Source: Bacteroidota bacterium (GTDB lineage Bacteria > Bacteroidota > Bacteroidia > Chitinophagales > Chitinophagaceae). From it: a stretch of DNA of 8,195 nucleotides. Position numbers and translations under genes: made by a program. Below are positions 1 to 6,059 of this stretch, piece after piece (the first letter of the stretch is position 1; every line of letters starts with the position of its first letter). The stretch lies in contig JAEWDG010000247.1 of the NCBI GenBank assembly GCA_023390215.1, forward strand, positions 1 through 8,195. The letters run 5' to 3'. Below the pieces are notes generated by a model. The model was not told the origin of the DNA. It was given only the letters and a program-made list of their open reading frames with translations, and did not search any database.

Positions 1-305
1 CCCCGTTGTTCAGTCATGTAAACTGGGAAAAACATTTGCCGGTGATGTATGCATTTTGGAGTAATGTAATATTCAATACAGGAGGATATGCAGGCAATCC
101 CCTTCAGGTTCATAGAATTTTTCACCAACGGTTTGGCCTAAACGCTACCCAGTTTGAAAGGTGGCTTAAACTGTTCAATGAAACAGCAGATGATAATTTC
201 AGCGGCCCGAACGCAGAGCTGGCAAAGCAAAGAGCTGCATCTATCGCCGGAGTGATGCAGACTAAGCTATTTGGAAATGCAGGAAACGCGAATCCCTTCT
301 TCTGA
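1..305 (+). CDS. Group III truncated haemoglobin, 3' part (5' end outside the window)
   Basis: This is the C-terminal about 100 residues of a small haem globin; the reading frame enters at base 3 and is open from the window edge, so the true start lies upstream and the TTG at base 6 is internal. The fragment has the family landmarks of group III truncated haemoglobins: the NWEKHLP segment with a distal-side His (codon at 33), FW followed by GGYAGNP, the QVH segment whose His (codon at 111) matches the proximal haem ligand of Campylobacter Ctb, and FERWLKLF with the conserved distal-pocket Trp (codon at 162). The B-helix Tyr would lie in the missing part. These globins bind O2 and NO and are linked to nitrosative stress, which fits the RIC gene 98 bp downstream on the same strand. 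I see no hairpin terminator between them, so co-transcription is possible. Identity is fairly sure; the physiological role is inferred. Confidence 0.9.
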   Translation, partial: PLFSHVNWEKHLPVMYAFWSNVIFNTGGYAGNPLQVHRIFHQRFGLNATQFERWLKLFNETADDNFSGPNAELAKQRAASIAGVMQTKLFGNAGNANPFF

Positions 306-364
306 TTTTTTTTAGCCTTCCTTAACTTTTTTTCATCGTTTTATGCTCTCACGCATAGTTGAAG

Positions 365-388
365 TGTAAAGGCTGATGTTACTTTACA
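365..388. promoter_or_regulatory. Perfect inverted repeat upstream of the RIC gene, candidate operator
   Basis: TGTAAAG (365-371) and CTTTACA (382-388) are exact reverse complements separated by 10 bases, and the right arm ends 15 bases before the ATG at 404. A weak Bacteroidetes-type promoter can be drawn over it: TTG at 359-361, then TACTTTAC at 380-387, which has two mismatches to TAnnTTTG. If that promoter is right, the site would overlap the -7 element. RIC genes are commonly controlled by NO-responsive regulators (NsrR, or Crp/Fnr-type DNR/HcpR), so a regulator site here makes sense, but the arm spacing is wider than a typical Fnr/Crp box and I cannot name the protein. Confidence 0.4.
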
Positions 389-403
389 TAAAATTTAATT
401 ACG

Positions 404-1141
404 ATGGAAACACTACCAATCGAAGCCAATTTCACCATTGGTTCAATCGTGGCCAGGCATTACAGGACTGCGGACGTATTCAAAAAATATAAAATCGATT
501 TTTGCTGTAAAGGCAACAGGTTGCTCTCTGATGTGTGTAAAGAAAAAAATATTGATCAGGGTAAACTTGAAACCGAACTGGCGCTTGCTTCTCTTGATAA
601 ACACCAGAAGGATGCAGAAAGTCTGAGCAATACATCACTCAGCGACCTTGCCACCTATATTGAAAAAACGCACCACACCTATGTAAGGGAACAGGCGCCC
701 CTACTTCAGGAATATCTCAATAAAATTGCGCGGGTTCATGGCGACAACCATCCCGAGCTCAGGGAAGTAAAAACGCTTTTTGAGCAATGCGCTCAGGAAC
801 TTTCCTATCATATGCATAAAGAAGAGGTTGTACTATTTCCCAGCATTAAAAGGTTAGAGGCATACAAAAACGACAGGAAACAGCCGGAAGACTTCTTTTT
901 TGGAAAGTTTGCAAATCCGATCGGTATGATGATGGAAGAGCACGCTGCAGAAGGAGAAAGGCTGGAAAAGATCAGTGCACTCACGAATAATTTCACCCCG
1001 CCCGAAGATGCCTGTACAACATACCGTGTTGCCTTTTTAAAACTGGATGAATTTGTAAATGACCTTCACACGCACATACATCTTGAGAATAATATTCTGT
1101 TTCCCGCAACTGAGCAACTGGAATCCGATATTTTTTCCTGA
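404..1141 (+). CDS. ric: Iron-sulfur cluster repair di-iron protein RIC (YtfE/ScdA/NorA family)
   Basis: The 245-residue cytoplasmic protein has the two-domain layout of the family. Residues about 5-60 are the ScdA N-terminal domain (DUF542) with its DFCCKG motif (Cys34-Cys35). Residues about 80-240 are a hemerythrin-like four-helix bundle. By comparison with E. coli YtfE (H84, H129, E133, H160, H204, E208) the di-iron ligands are H90 or H91, H136 and E140 (HMHKEE), H180 (EEHAAEGE), and H224 and E228 (HIHLENN), so the site appears complete. The family repairs or delivers iron to Fe-S clusters damaged by NO and peroxide. Length is close to the usual 220-245. The ATG at 404 places the conserved N-terminal motif at the expected distance. 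A group III globin lies upstream, and a small hemerythrin follows with a 1-base stop/start overlap (TGATG), implying an operon and coupled translation. Confidence 0.96.
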   Translation: METLPIEANFTIGSIVARHYRTADVFKKYKIDFCCKGNRLLSDVCKEKNIDQGKLETELALASLDKHQKDAESLSNTSLSDLATYIEKTHHTYVREQAPLLQEYLNKIARVHGDNHPELREVKTLFEQCAQELSYHMHKEEVVLFPSIKRLEAYKNDRKQPEDFFFGKFANPIGMMMEEHAAEGERLEKISALTNNFTPPEDACTTYRVAFLKLDEFVNDLHTHIHLENNILFPATEQLESDIFS

Positions 1142-1521
1142 TGAAACGATCTAAATTCCTTGTCAACTTTTCACGCGAACATCACCATGGGCTTTTGCAC
1201 GTGTGGCTGTTGCGGCGCGGGCTGCGAAACAAAATTGCACTTGAAAAAATGATCAGATATGCTGACTGGTTTTTCCGAACCTCCCTGGCTCCACATTTCG
1301 CTGAGGAAGAAAGTAAACTGGTTCCCTTAATAGGCGAAAATCATCCGTACAGAGAACGACTCATACGTGAACATGGACGTTTAACCGAACTCATGCAGCT
1401 ATTAAAAACCAAGCCGGATGAAATTTCCCTGACTGAATACTTAAACCTGATCGAGTCTCATATCCGCTTTGAAGAACGCGAACTGTTCCGCTTTTTACAA
1501 ACCCAGTATCCGGAAAAATAA
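1141..1521 (+). CDS. Small single-domain hemerythrin (HHE cation-binding) protein
   Basis: This 126-residue protein is essentially one hemerythrin-like bundle. Likely metal ligands are visible in order: H14/H15 in SREHHHG, H52 and E56 in HFAEEE, H78 in REHGRL, and H107 and E111 in HIRFEE. A complete carboxylate-bridged di-iron site is therefore expected. There is no signal peptide or membrane segment, so it is cytoplasmic. Hemerythrins of this kind bind O2 or NO, or act as iron reservoirs; which applies here is not readable from sequence. Its ATG overlaps the RIC stop codon by one base, so it is probably translated by re-initiation after RIC and works in the same stress response. A hairpin terminator begins 71 bases after its stop. 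A paralogue with an altered metal site follows at 2026-2796. Confidence 0.9.
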   Translation: MKRSKFLVNFSREHHHGLLHVWLLRRGLRNKIALEKMIRYADWFFRTSLAPHFAEEESKLVPLIGENHPYRERLIREHGRLTELMQLLKTKPDEISLTEYLNLIESHIRFEERELFRFLQTQYPEK

Positions 1522-1592
1522 AACGATAAGGTCATAGTAAAAATAAAGACCTGTTTTTATACTTGTGTTAATGTTATGATCAACCACGAACC

Positions 1593-1618
1593 GCCCCTGA
1601 AAAGGGGCTTCTTATTTA
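1593..1618 (+). terminator. Rho-independent terminator after the RIC-hemerythrin unit
   Basis: GCCCCT (1593-1598) pairs perfectly with AGGGGC (1603-1608) around a GAAA tetraloop, giving a compact 6-bp GC-rich stem. It is followed by TTCTTATTTA, a T-rich though interrupted tail. It starts 71 bases downstream of the small hemerythrin stop and is the natural end of that transcript. Confidence 0.7.
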
Positions 1619-1750
1619 TGAAGAAAATTTTAAAAATATCGGCTTTTAAATTTTAGAACAGAAAACTATCGAACCGTGACCATAAACGATTAAAAATTGT
1701 ACTCACCTGACTTTATTCATAGATTATATATTTTCGTTTATCCTTTATTG

Positions 1751-1764
1751 TTAGTTTAAACTAA
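1751..1764. promoter_or_regulatory. 14-bp perfect palindrome, possible operator
   Basis: TTAGTTTAAACTAA reads identically on both strands. It sits in gene-free DNA about 260 bases before the second hemerythrin. A palindrome of this length suggests a dimeric regulator site, but AT-rich DNA makes chance occurrence fairly easy, and the distance to the gene start is large. No regulator can be assigned. Confidence 0.25.
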
Positions 1765-1804
1765 TTTCTGAAATATTCTTTTTGGAGTTTTCAAAGGCGG
1801 CCCA

Positions 1805-1820
1805 GTCATGTCCGAATGAC
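1805..1820. promoter_or_regulatory. GTCAT-N6-ATGAC inverted repeat with Crp/Fnr-like geometry
   Basis: GTCAT (1805-1809) and ATGAC (1816-1820) are exact reverse complements around six bases, the same 5-N6-5 layout as Crp-type sites, although the arm sequence is not the enterobacterial TGTGA. Crp/Fnr-family regulators such as DNR and HcpR often control NO-stress genes, so the position between two hemerythrin genes is suggestive. It lies about 205 bases upstream of the GTG at 2026. Confidence 0.25.
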
Positions 1821-2025
1821 GATTGGTTGCCACTTTAATGATTAATATCTCATGTAGAAAGGATTCTAACATAGCTGCGGATTTTGTAGTACAAAATATA
1901 ATCTTGTTTAGTAAACTTTCGAGTTTTCGTTAATCTCAACGGGCAGTTTTTTTATTTCGATTTATTATGCGTTTAATCATAACTGTAAGCTCGCCAAAAC
2001 TTATAGATTTGCCGAAAATTCACCT

Positions 2026-2796
2026 GTGAAAACAAGCTTGTTGCAAAGCGAATTGATAACCGTAGAAAAACCAGTCCATATCCTGTTGGCCGCTGCAAGT
2101 TCCTATGAAAAACAAAATCCTGTAGACCGGTACAATGCGGATGCAACAAACTATTCAACATCCATGGAAGCTGGACCTGCTTTTACTGCTGCAGGTTCGG
2201 CTTCAACAATGGATTCCCTTCCTGCAGGCGATGAACTGCAACTAAAAGAGAATGTTGTCTTTCATCCGGAAACCCACGATCAATCAATCAAACTTTCAGT
2301 AATAACGCTAAAACCTATGAAAAGGACCAAAACACTTGTTGCTTACTCTCATGAACACAAAGATGGCTTACTGCATGTATGGAAAATCCGGCAGGGAATC
2401 AAAATGGGCGTTGATCCAAAACGACTTTCGAATTACATAGTATGGTATTATCGCCAGTATTTGGAAACGCATTTTCGCCATGAACACAGAAACATCCTTT
2501 CCATCCTGCCCCCGGCCCATCCCTTTCGTGTTCAATCGAGGGAAGATTTCATATACATTACCCGGCTCTATCTGGCTATACTGGATAAAAACAGTATAAA
2601 TGACATTGAGCGCTATATTAAACTACTTGAAGCCAATATTCATTTTGAAGAGAAAACAGTTTTTGAGTACCTGCAGCGTTGCTTTTCTCCGCAACTGGAT
2701 GCATTGGAGACGGAAACTCCAAGGGTAAGCAGATCGCAGGCTGTCGAAAATCAAGCCTGGGAGGATTGTTTCTGGCAGATGGCGACTGCGGCGTAA
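2026..2796 (+). CDS. Hemerythrin-like protein with unusual N-terminal extension and incomplete metal site
   Basis: Residues 98-215 of this 256-residue frame are a paralogue of the small hemerythrin at 1141-1521: the two align without gaps over about 118 positions, sharing MKR, the GLLHVW segment, HF, HP and FEE. Retained ligand candidates are H111, H149, E153 and E208. The histidines equivalent to H78 and H107 of the first protein are F175 and N204, and the EHHHG motif is EHKDG. The canonical di-iron site therefore looks broken, although H152, H154 and H206 are new nearby histidines. Residues 1-97 match nothing I recognise and are polar and Ala/Ser-rich in the middle; about 40 residues follow the bundle. 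The start is uncertain: GTG 2026 is the first start in the open frame and composition turns coding-like there, but ATG 2164, 2209 and especially 2317, which gives exactly the paralogue's N-terminus, are alternatives. Confidence 0.75.
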   Translation: MKTSLLQSELITVEKPVHILLAAASSYEKQNPVDRYNADATNYSTSMEAGPAFTAAGSASTMDSLPAGDELQLKENVVFHPETHDQSIKLSVITLKPMKRTKTLVAYSHEHKDGLLHVWKIRQGIKMGVDPKRLSNYIVWYYRQYLETHFRHEHRNILSILPPAHPFRVQSREDFIYITRLYLAILDKNSINDIERYIKLLEANIHFEEKTVFEYLQRCFSPQLDALETETPRVSRSQAVENQAWEDCFWQMATAA

Positions 2797-2948
2797 TAAA
2801 AAAAGAAAGCAAACAATATGATTTGAAAATGTGTTGTTAGGAGACGCCGGGGAGAAAAATTTTAAGTTCATATTTTTAAATGCGTTTATACGTGTATGTA
2901 AGATGGTTGATATTGATATTTTAAAATCCGTTTTACACTGTTATTAAG

Positions 2949-2979
2949 TTGAATATTTGCCTGTTTTAAAGTAACATTG
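2949..2979 (+). promoter_or_regulatory. Candidate Bacteroidetes-type promoter for the secreted repeat protein
   Basis: TTG (2949-2951) is followed after 20 bases by TAACATTG (2972-2979), one mismatch from the TAnnTTTG -7 consensus of Bacteroidetes sigma factors and at acceptable spacing. It lies 35 bases before the ATG at 3015. The element is short and degenerate, so this is only a reasonable candidate. The rest of the 218-base gap (2797-3014) shows no terminator hairpin after the hemerythrin gene. Confidence 0.3.
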
Positions 2980-3014
2980 CCAACTTTTTCGGCTTACCAA
3001 AACCGGCTTCATTT

Positions 3015-5885
3015 ATGCGAATTTTTCGGATTGCCACCCTGGCATTATTTTGTACGCTTTCAGCTTTAATTTCAAATTCCCAGTCGGTAACTGTTATCCA
3101 GCCCAACGGCGGAGAAGTGCTGTACGCCTGCCAGCAATATCCGGTTCAATGGAGCCAGTCGGGCAATGTTTCAAACTACTGGAACATCGATTATTCATTG
3201 GATGGAGGTACAATCTGGGCTTCTGTAGCTACAAATTACCTCTCAACAAATGGCCAGTTCTTATGGACTGTGCCAACGATTCAATCCAGTACCGTTCTGC
3301 TTCGCGTTTACGATGCGCAGAATTCTGCTACCGGAGATCGGAGTAATGCATATTTTACTATCAACATTCCCGTTACTTTAACATCCCCGGATGGGGGTGA
3401 AATATGGCAGGGAAATACGGTGCATAATATTACCTGGAATGCCGCAGGTACCTCCAATAAGTATAATATTGCCTATTCCATAGACGGGGGAACGAACTGG
3501 ACAAATATTGTAACTAACTATAGCAATACAAGTGGCGTCTACGCCTGGACGGTTCCTACCCTCCCGCTCAGCACTAATTGTAAAGTAAGAGTACAGGATT
3601 ATGTTCAAAATTGTATGCAGGATATAAGCGATAATGTTTTCACCATCACTCCTGCACAACCAATTCTTCTCACACCTAACGGTGGCGAGAATTTGAAAGC
3701 GGGATGTTATTTTTCCATCACCTGGAATACCGCTACACTGTATAATTCCGTAAGGCTGGATTATTCCATCGATAATGGTAACAACTGGATCTTAATCATC
3801 AATAGTACATCTAACGATGGTCAATATACATGGACATTACCCACTACTCCATCTACCACTGGTCTGGTACGCATCAGCAATTACAATGACCTTTCCCTAA
3901 CCGACATCAGTGATGCGGTATTTAGCATCGCTCCGCCCGTTACGGTAACCACGCCCAATGGCGGAGAAACACTTGCAGGTTGCGCTTCTGTTCCCATCAC
4001 ATGGAATAAATCAAACTGCTACTCAAGCTGGAAAATAGATTATACTTTAGATGGCAGCACCTACAACAATATAACCACACTGTCAGATAATGGCTCTGCA
4101 ACTCAGACCTATAACTGGGCTGTGCCAAATGGTATCAATGCCCCTACAGCTAAAATTCGTGTATCCGTTAACGGTACTCCTACCATTTTTGATGAATCCA
4201 ATAACTTCTTCAACATCATTCCAAGCAATGATATTACCTTAACCACTCCTAATGGTGGACAGGTTTGGCAGGGACTTTCTCAACACCAGATCACGTGGAC
4301 AAATCTGCCTACCGCTTCAGGACAATATTCTTTGCAATACACTACCGATAATGGAGTGAACTGGTACAGCATTACTACCAATGTCACAGGCAATTCTTAC
4401 AACTGGACGGTGCCTAATATCCCTTCCACTACCTGCAGGATCAAAGTGACCGATTACATCAACAGTTGTAAATATGATATCAGTGATAATGTTTTCAGCA
4501 TCACGCCTGCTCAGCCAGTCCTTCTTACGCCTAACGGTGGACAATCACTTTATTCCGGAACCTCTTACACGATTACCTGGAATGCAGCTACACTCTATTC
4601 AACCGTAAGACTCGACTACTCTATTGATAGCGGTGCCAGTTGGGTAACGATTTATAATGGTACTTCCAACGACGGTACACAAAACTGGACGGTTCCAAAC
4701 GTAAGCACGACAACTGCGTTAGTAAGAATTAGTAATACGAACGATTTATCTGTTTCTGATGTCAGTGATGCCGTATTTACTATTAAGCCGGCTGTAACGA
4801 TTATAACACCTAACGGTGATGAACAGGTTGATGTTGGTGGTTGTACAGTAACTTCCATAACATTTGACCGGTCTCCGGCCTTCAGCAGCTATTTGATTGA
4901 ATACAGTTTGAATAGCGGCGGAACCTGGAATACGATAGTTAATAACTGGACTGCTACAACAAATCCTGCAACATATAACTGGAATGTTCCAAACATTAAT
5001 TCAGGTCAGGCTTTGGTGAGGGTTACTCCTTCATCAACCAGTTATTCAGATGTAAGTGATAACGTATTCGATATCATTAAAGCCGTAACGATCATTCAAC
5101 CCAATTTTGGCGGAATTATGCAGGCAGGAACTACCTATGATATTGCCTGGACCTCAGATGGTATCTCCAATGTGTATGATCTTTATTATTCTATCAATGG
5201 AGGTGCAACGTTTACCAATATCGTAACAGGCTATGTAACATCAACCAATAAATACACCTGGACAGTTCCAAATCTGCCTTCATCAAATTGCAAAATACTG
5301 ATCGTAGATAATGTGAACACATGTAAGAAGGATACAAGTGATCAGGCGTTTATCATTAGTGCTACTGCTCCGCCGATCACATTAGTTAAACCAAATGGAA
5401 TAGCTGATACAGTTAACACCTGTTCAACTTATACCATTATGTGGAATGAATCATCTACAATTGGCAGCTATAATATTGCTTATTCATTAAATGGGGGATC
5501 TTCCTGGACAAATATCATTAGCAATTACAGCACCACGACACATAGTTATGAATGGGCAGTTCCGAGTGGAATTGCATCGAATACTGTTCTACTTCGGGTA
5601 ATGTCCGCAAACAATTCCTCTGTATTTGATCTGAGTGATGCATATTTTGTGATTAAACAACCTACTTATACATTCACAGGTACAGGAAACTGGAGTAATC
5701 CGGCAAACTGGTCTAATAACCAGGTACCACCAACAAATGCGCCCTCCTGTTCCGAAATCGTGATTGACCATCAGTCGGGTGGAAATTGCATTTTAGATGT
5801 ACAGCAAAATGTGCCAACAAATGCGACATTAAGAATCAAACCGGGTAAGAGATTGACGGTTCCTGGTGATGTGCAGGTGCAGTAG
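3015..5885 (+). CDS. Large secreted protein with nine Ig-like (PNGGE-type) repeats
   Basis: The 956-residue protein starts with a signal peptide (MRIFR, then a hydrophobic core to about residue 20, probable signal peptidase I site near NSQS). No good lipobox is present. Nine repeats of 92-98 residues follow, beginning at about 25, 120, 217, 309, 407, 502, 594, 691 and 788. Each opens with a variant of TPNGGE, then an ITW strand, a YSIDGG..W strand pair, a WTVPN strand and a SDNVFTI strand. This resembles the Kre9/KNH-type (Ser-Thr-rich, PF10342-like) beta-sandwich found in Bacteroidetes surface proteins. Residues about 885-956 form a separate beta-rich tail with GNWSNPANWSNN and a KPGKRLTVPG ending. 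I see no catalytic motif and no type IX secretion C-terminal signal. The likely role is extracellular or cell-surface binding or adhesion, which is inference; the ligand is unknown. It is flanked by a promoter-bearing gap and a hairpin element, so it is probably monocistronic. Confidence 0.9.
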   Translation: MRIFRIATLALFCTLSALISNSQSVTVIQPNGGEVLYACQQYPVQWSQSGNVSNYWNIDYSLDGGTIWASVATNYLSTNGQFLWTVPTIQSSTVLLRVYDAQNSATGDRSNAYFTINIPVTLTSPDGGEIWQGNTVHNITWNAAGTSNKYNIAYSIDGGTNWTNIVTNYSNTSGVYAWTVPTLPLSTNCKVRVQDYVQNCMQDISDNVFTITPAQPILLTPNGGENLKAGCYFSITWNTATLYNSVRLDYSIDNGNNWILIINSTSNDGQYTWTLPTTPSTTGLVRISNYNDLSLTDISDAVFSIAPPVTVTTPNGGETLAGCASVPITWNKSNCYSSWKIDYTLDGSTYNNITTLSDNGSATQTYNWAVPNGINAPTAKIRVSVNGTPTIFDESNNFFNIIPSNDITLTTPNGGQVWQGLSQHQITWTNLPTASGQYSLQYTTDNGVNWYSITTNVTGNSYNWTVPNIPSTTCRIKVTDYINSCKYDISDNVFSITPAQPVLLTPNGGQSLYSGTSYTITWNAATLYSTVRLDYSIDSGASWVTIYNGTSNDGTQNWTVPNVSTTTALVRISNTNDLSVSDVSDAVFTIKPAVTIITPNGDEQVDVGGCTVTSITFDRSPAFSSYLIEYSLNSGGTWNTIVNNWTATTNPATYNWNVPNINSGQALVRVTPSSTSYSDVSDNVFDIIKAVTIIQPNFGGIMQAGTTYDIAWTSDGISNVYDLYYSINGGATFTNIVTGYVTSTNKYTWTVPNLPSSNCKILIVDNVNTCKKDTSDQAFIISATAPPITLVKPNGIADTVNTCSTYTIMWNESSTIGSYNIAYSLNGGSSWTNIISNYSTTTHSYEWAVPSGIASNTVLLRVMSANNSSVFDLSDAYFVIKQPTYTFTGTGNWSNPANWSNNQVPPTNAPSCSEIVIDHQSGGNCILDVQQNVPTNATLRIKPGKRLTVPGDVQVQ
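3087..5666 (+). repeat. Nine tandem protein-level repeats in a C-A-B-C-A-B-C-A-C order
   Basis: The nine Ig-like units start near bases 3087, 3372, 3663, 3939, 4233, 4518, 4794, 5085 and 5376. They fall into three types. Type A (2, 5, 8) carries a conserved Cys-x10-Cys near its end. Type B (3, 6) is exactly 92 residues in both copies, starts after TPAQP, has RLDYSID and lacks that Cys pair. Type C (1, 4, 7, 9) has a Cys shortly before the ITW strand. Repeats 2-4 and 5-7 thus form two successive three-domain blocks of about 285 residues. Synonymous positions differ a good deal between blocks, so the duplication is not recent. Confidence 0.8.
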
Positions 5886-5984
5886 GCATAATGCAGAATT
5901 GGGAACAAAATGACTTTTCTTTGGAAGTTGACAGGTTAGCTATCAGGGCTTAAAAATTATTATATAATATTGAAGGGTTAAATT

Positions 5985-6030
5985 CCCCTCCTTTGGAGGG
6001 GTGTCCCGGACGAAGTATGGGACGGGGTGG
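5985..6030. repeat. Two-hairpin intergenic element (REP-like), possibly also a terminator
   Basis: CCCCTCC (5985-5991) and GGAGGGG (5995-6001) make a perfect 7-bp stem around TTT. Directly after it GTCCC (6003-6007) can pair with GGGAC (6019-6023), and the element ends in GGGGTGGTC. From general knowledge, similar CCCCTCCTTTGGAGGGG...ACGGGGTGG blocks recur between genes in many Bacteroidetes genomes; only one copy is visible here, so the repeat status is recalled rather than shown. The first stem could stop transcription of the secreted-protein gene, but no T-tract follows on the plus strand; the minus strand reads an A/T-rich stretch after it. The remainder of the gap from 5886 is AT-rich and shows nothing else. 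Confidence 0.6.
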
Positions 6031-6059
6031 TCAAAATAATTAGCCAAATCAACAGTTGC

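Larger units (their letters stand above)
1522..2025. other. Long AT-rich intergenic region without a convincing gene
   Basis: About 500 bases separate the first hemerythrin from the second. The region holds a GC-rich hairpin (1593-1608), an imperfect AT-rich inverted repeat (AAAATTTTAAAA at 1624-1635 against TTTTAAATTTT at 1644-1654), a 14-bp palindrome at 1751-1764 and a 5-N6-5 inverted repeat at 1805-1820. The only short reading frame I can propose is a 20-codon one, ATG at 1967 to TGA at 2027-2029, whose stop overlaps the GTG at 2026. I find no tRNA and no convincing TTG/TAnnTTTG promoter pair. Base composition becomes visibly less AT-rich shortly after 2026. Confidence 0.6.

Noticed and set aside
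438..626. 62-residue plus-strand reading frame inside the RIC gene
   Set aside because: It lies wholly in another frame of a well-supported gene and its translation has no family features.
1529..1556. AGGTC/GACCT hairpin with a following T-run as a terminator after the first hemerythrin
   Set aside because: Only five base pairs with a 14-base loop; the compact GC-rich hairpin at 1593-1608 is a far better terminator.
1899..1906. TAATCTTG as a -7 promoter element for the second hemerythrin
   Set aside because: One mismatch to consensus, but no TTG lies at the needed spacing upstream (the nearest is about 13 bases away).
1973..2161. 62-residue minus-strand frame opposite the start of the second hemerythrin
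   Set aside because: No recognisable features, and it overlaps a frame that continues into a clear hemerythrin domain.
2618..2871. Two minus-strand frames of 64 and 82 residues at the end of the second hemerythrin
   Set aside because: Both overlap the coding region antisense, show no domain or start context, and contradict the plus-strand gene.
3015..3075. Lipoprotein reading of the repeat protein via Cys13
   Set aside because: The residues before the Cys (ALF) do not fit a lipobox, and the Cys sits inside the hydrophobic core, so ordinary signal peptidase I cleavage is more likely.
3050..3346. 98-residue plus-strand frame within the secreted repeat protein
   Set aside because: Out-of-frame shadow of the signal peptide and first repeat; composition is not protein-like.
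3087..5666. Recent tandem DNA duplication or assembly collapse in the repeat protein
   Set aside because: Copies differ at many synonymous and coding positions, so the array is old and assembly collapse is unlikely.
3378..5771. Several minus-strand frames of 60-93 residues opposite the repeat protein
   Set aside because: They arise from the repetitive coding strand and have no independent support.
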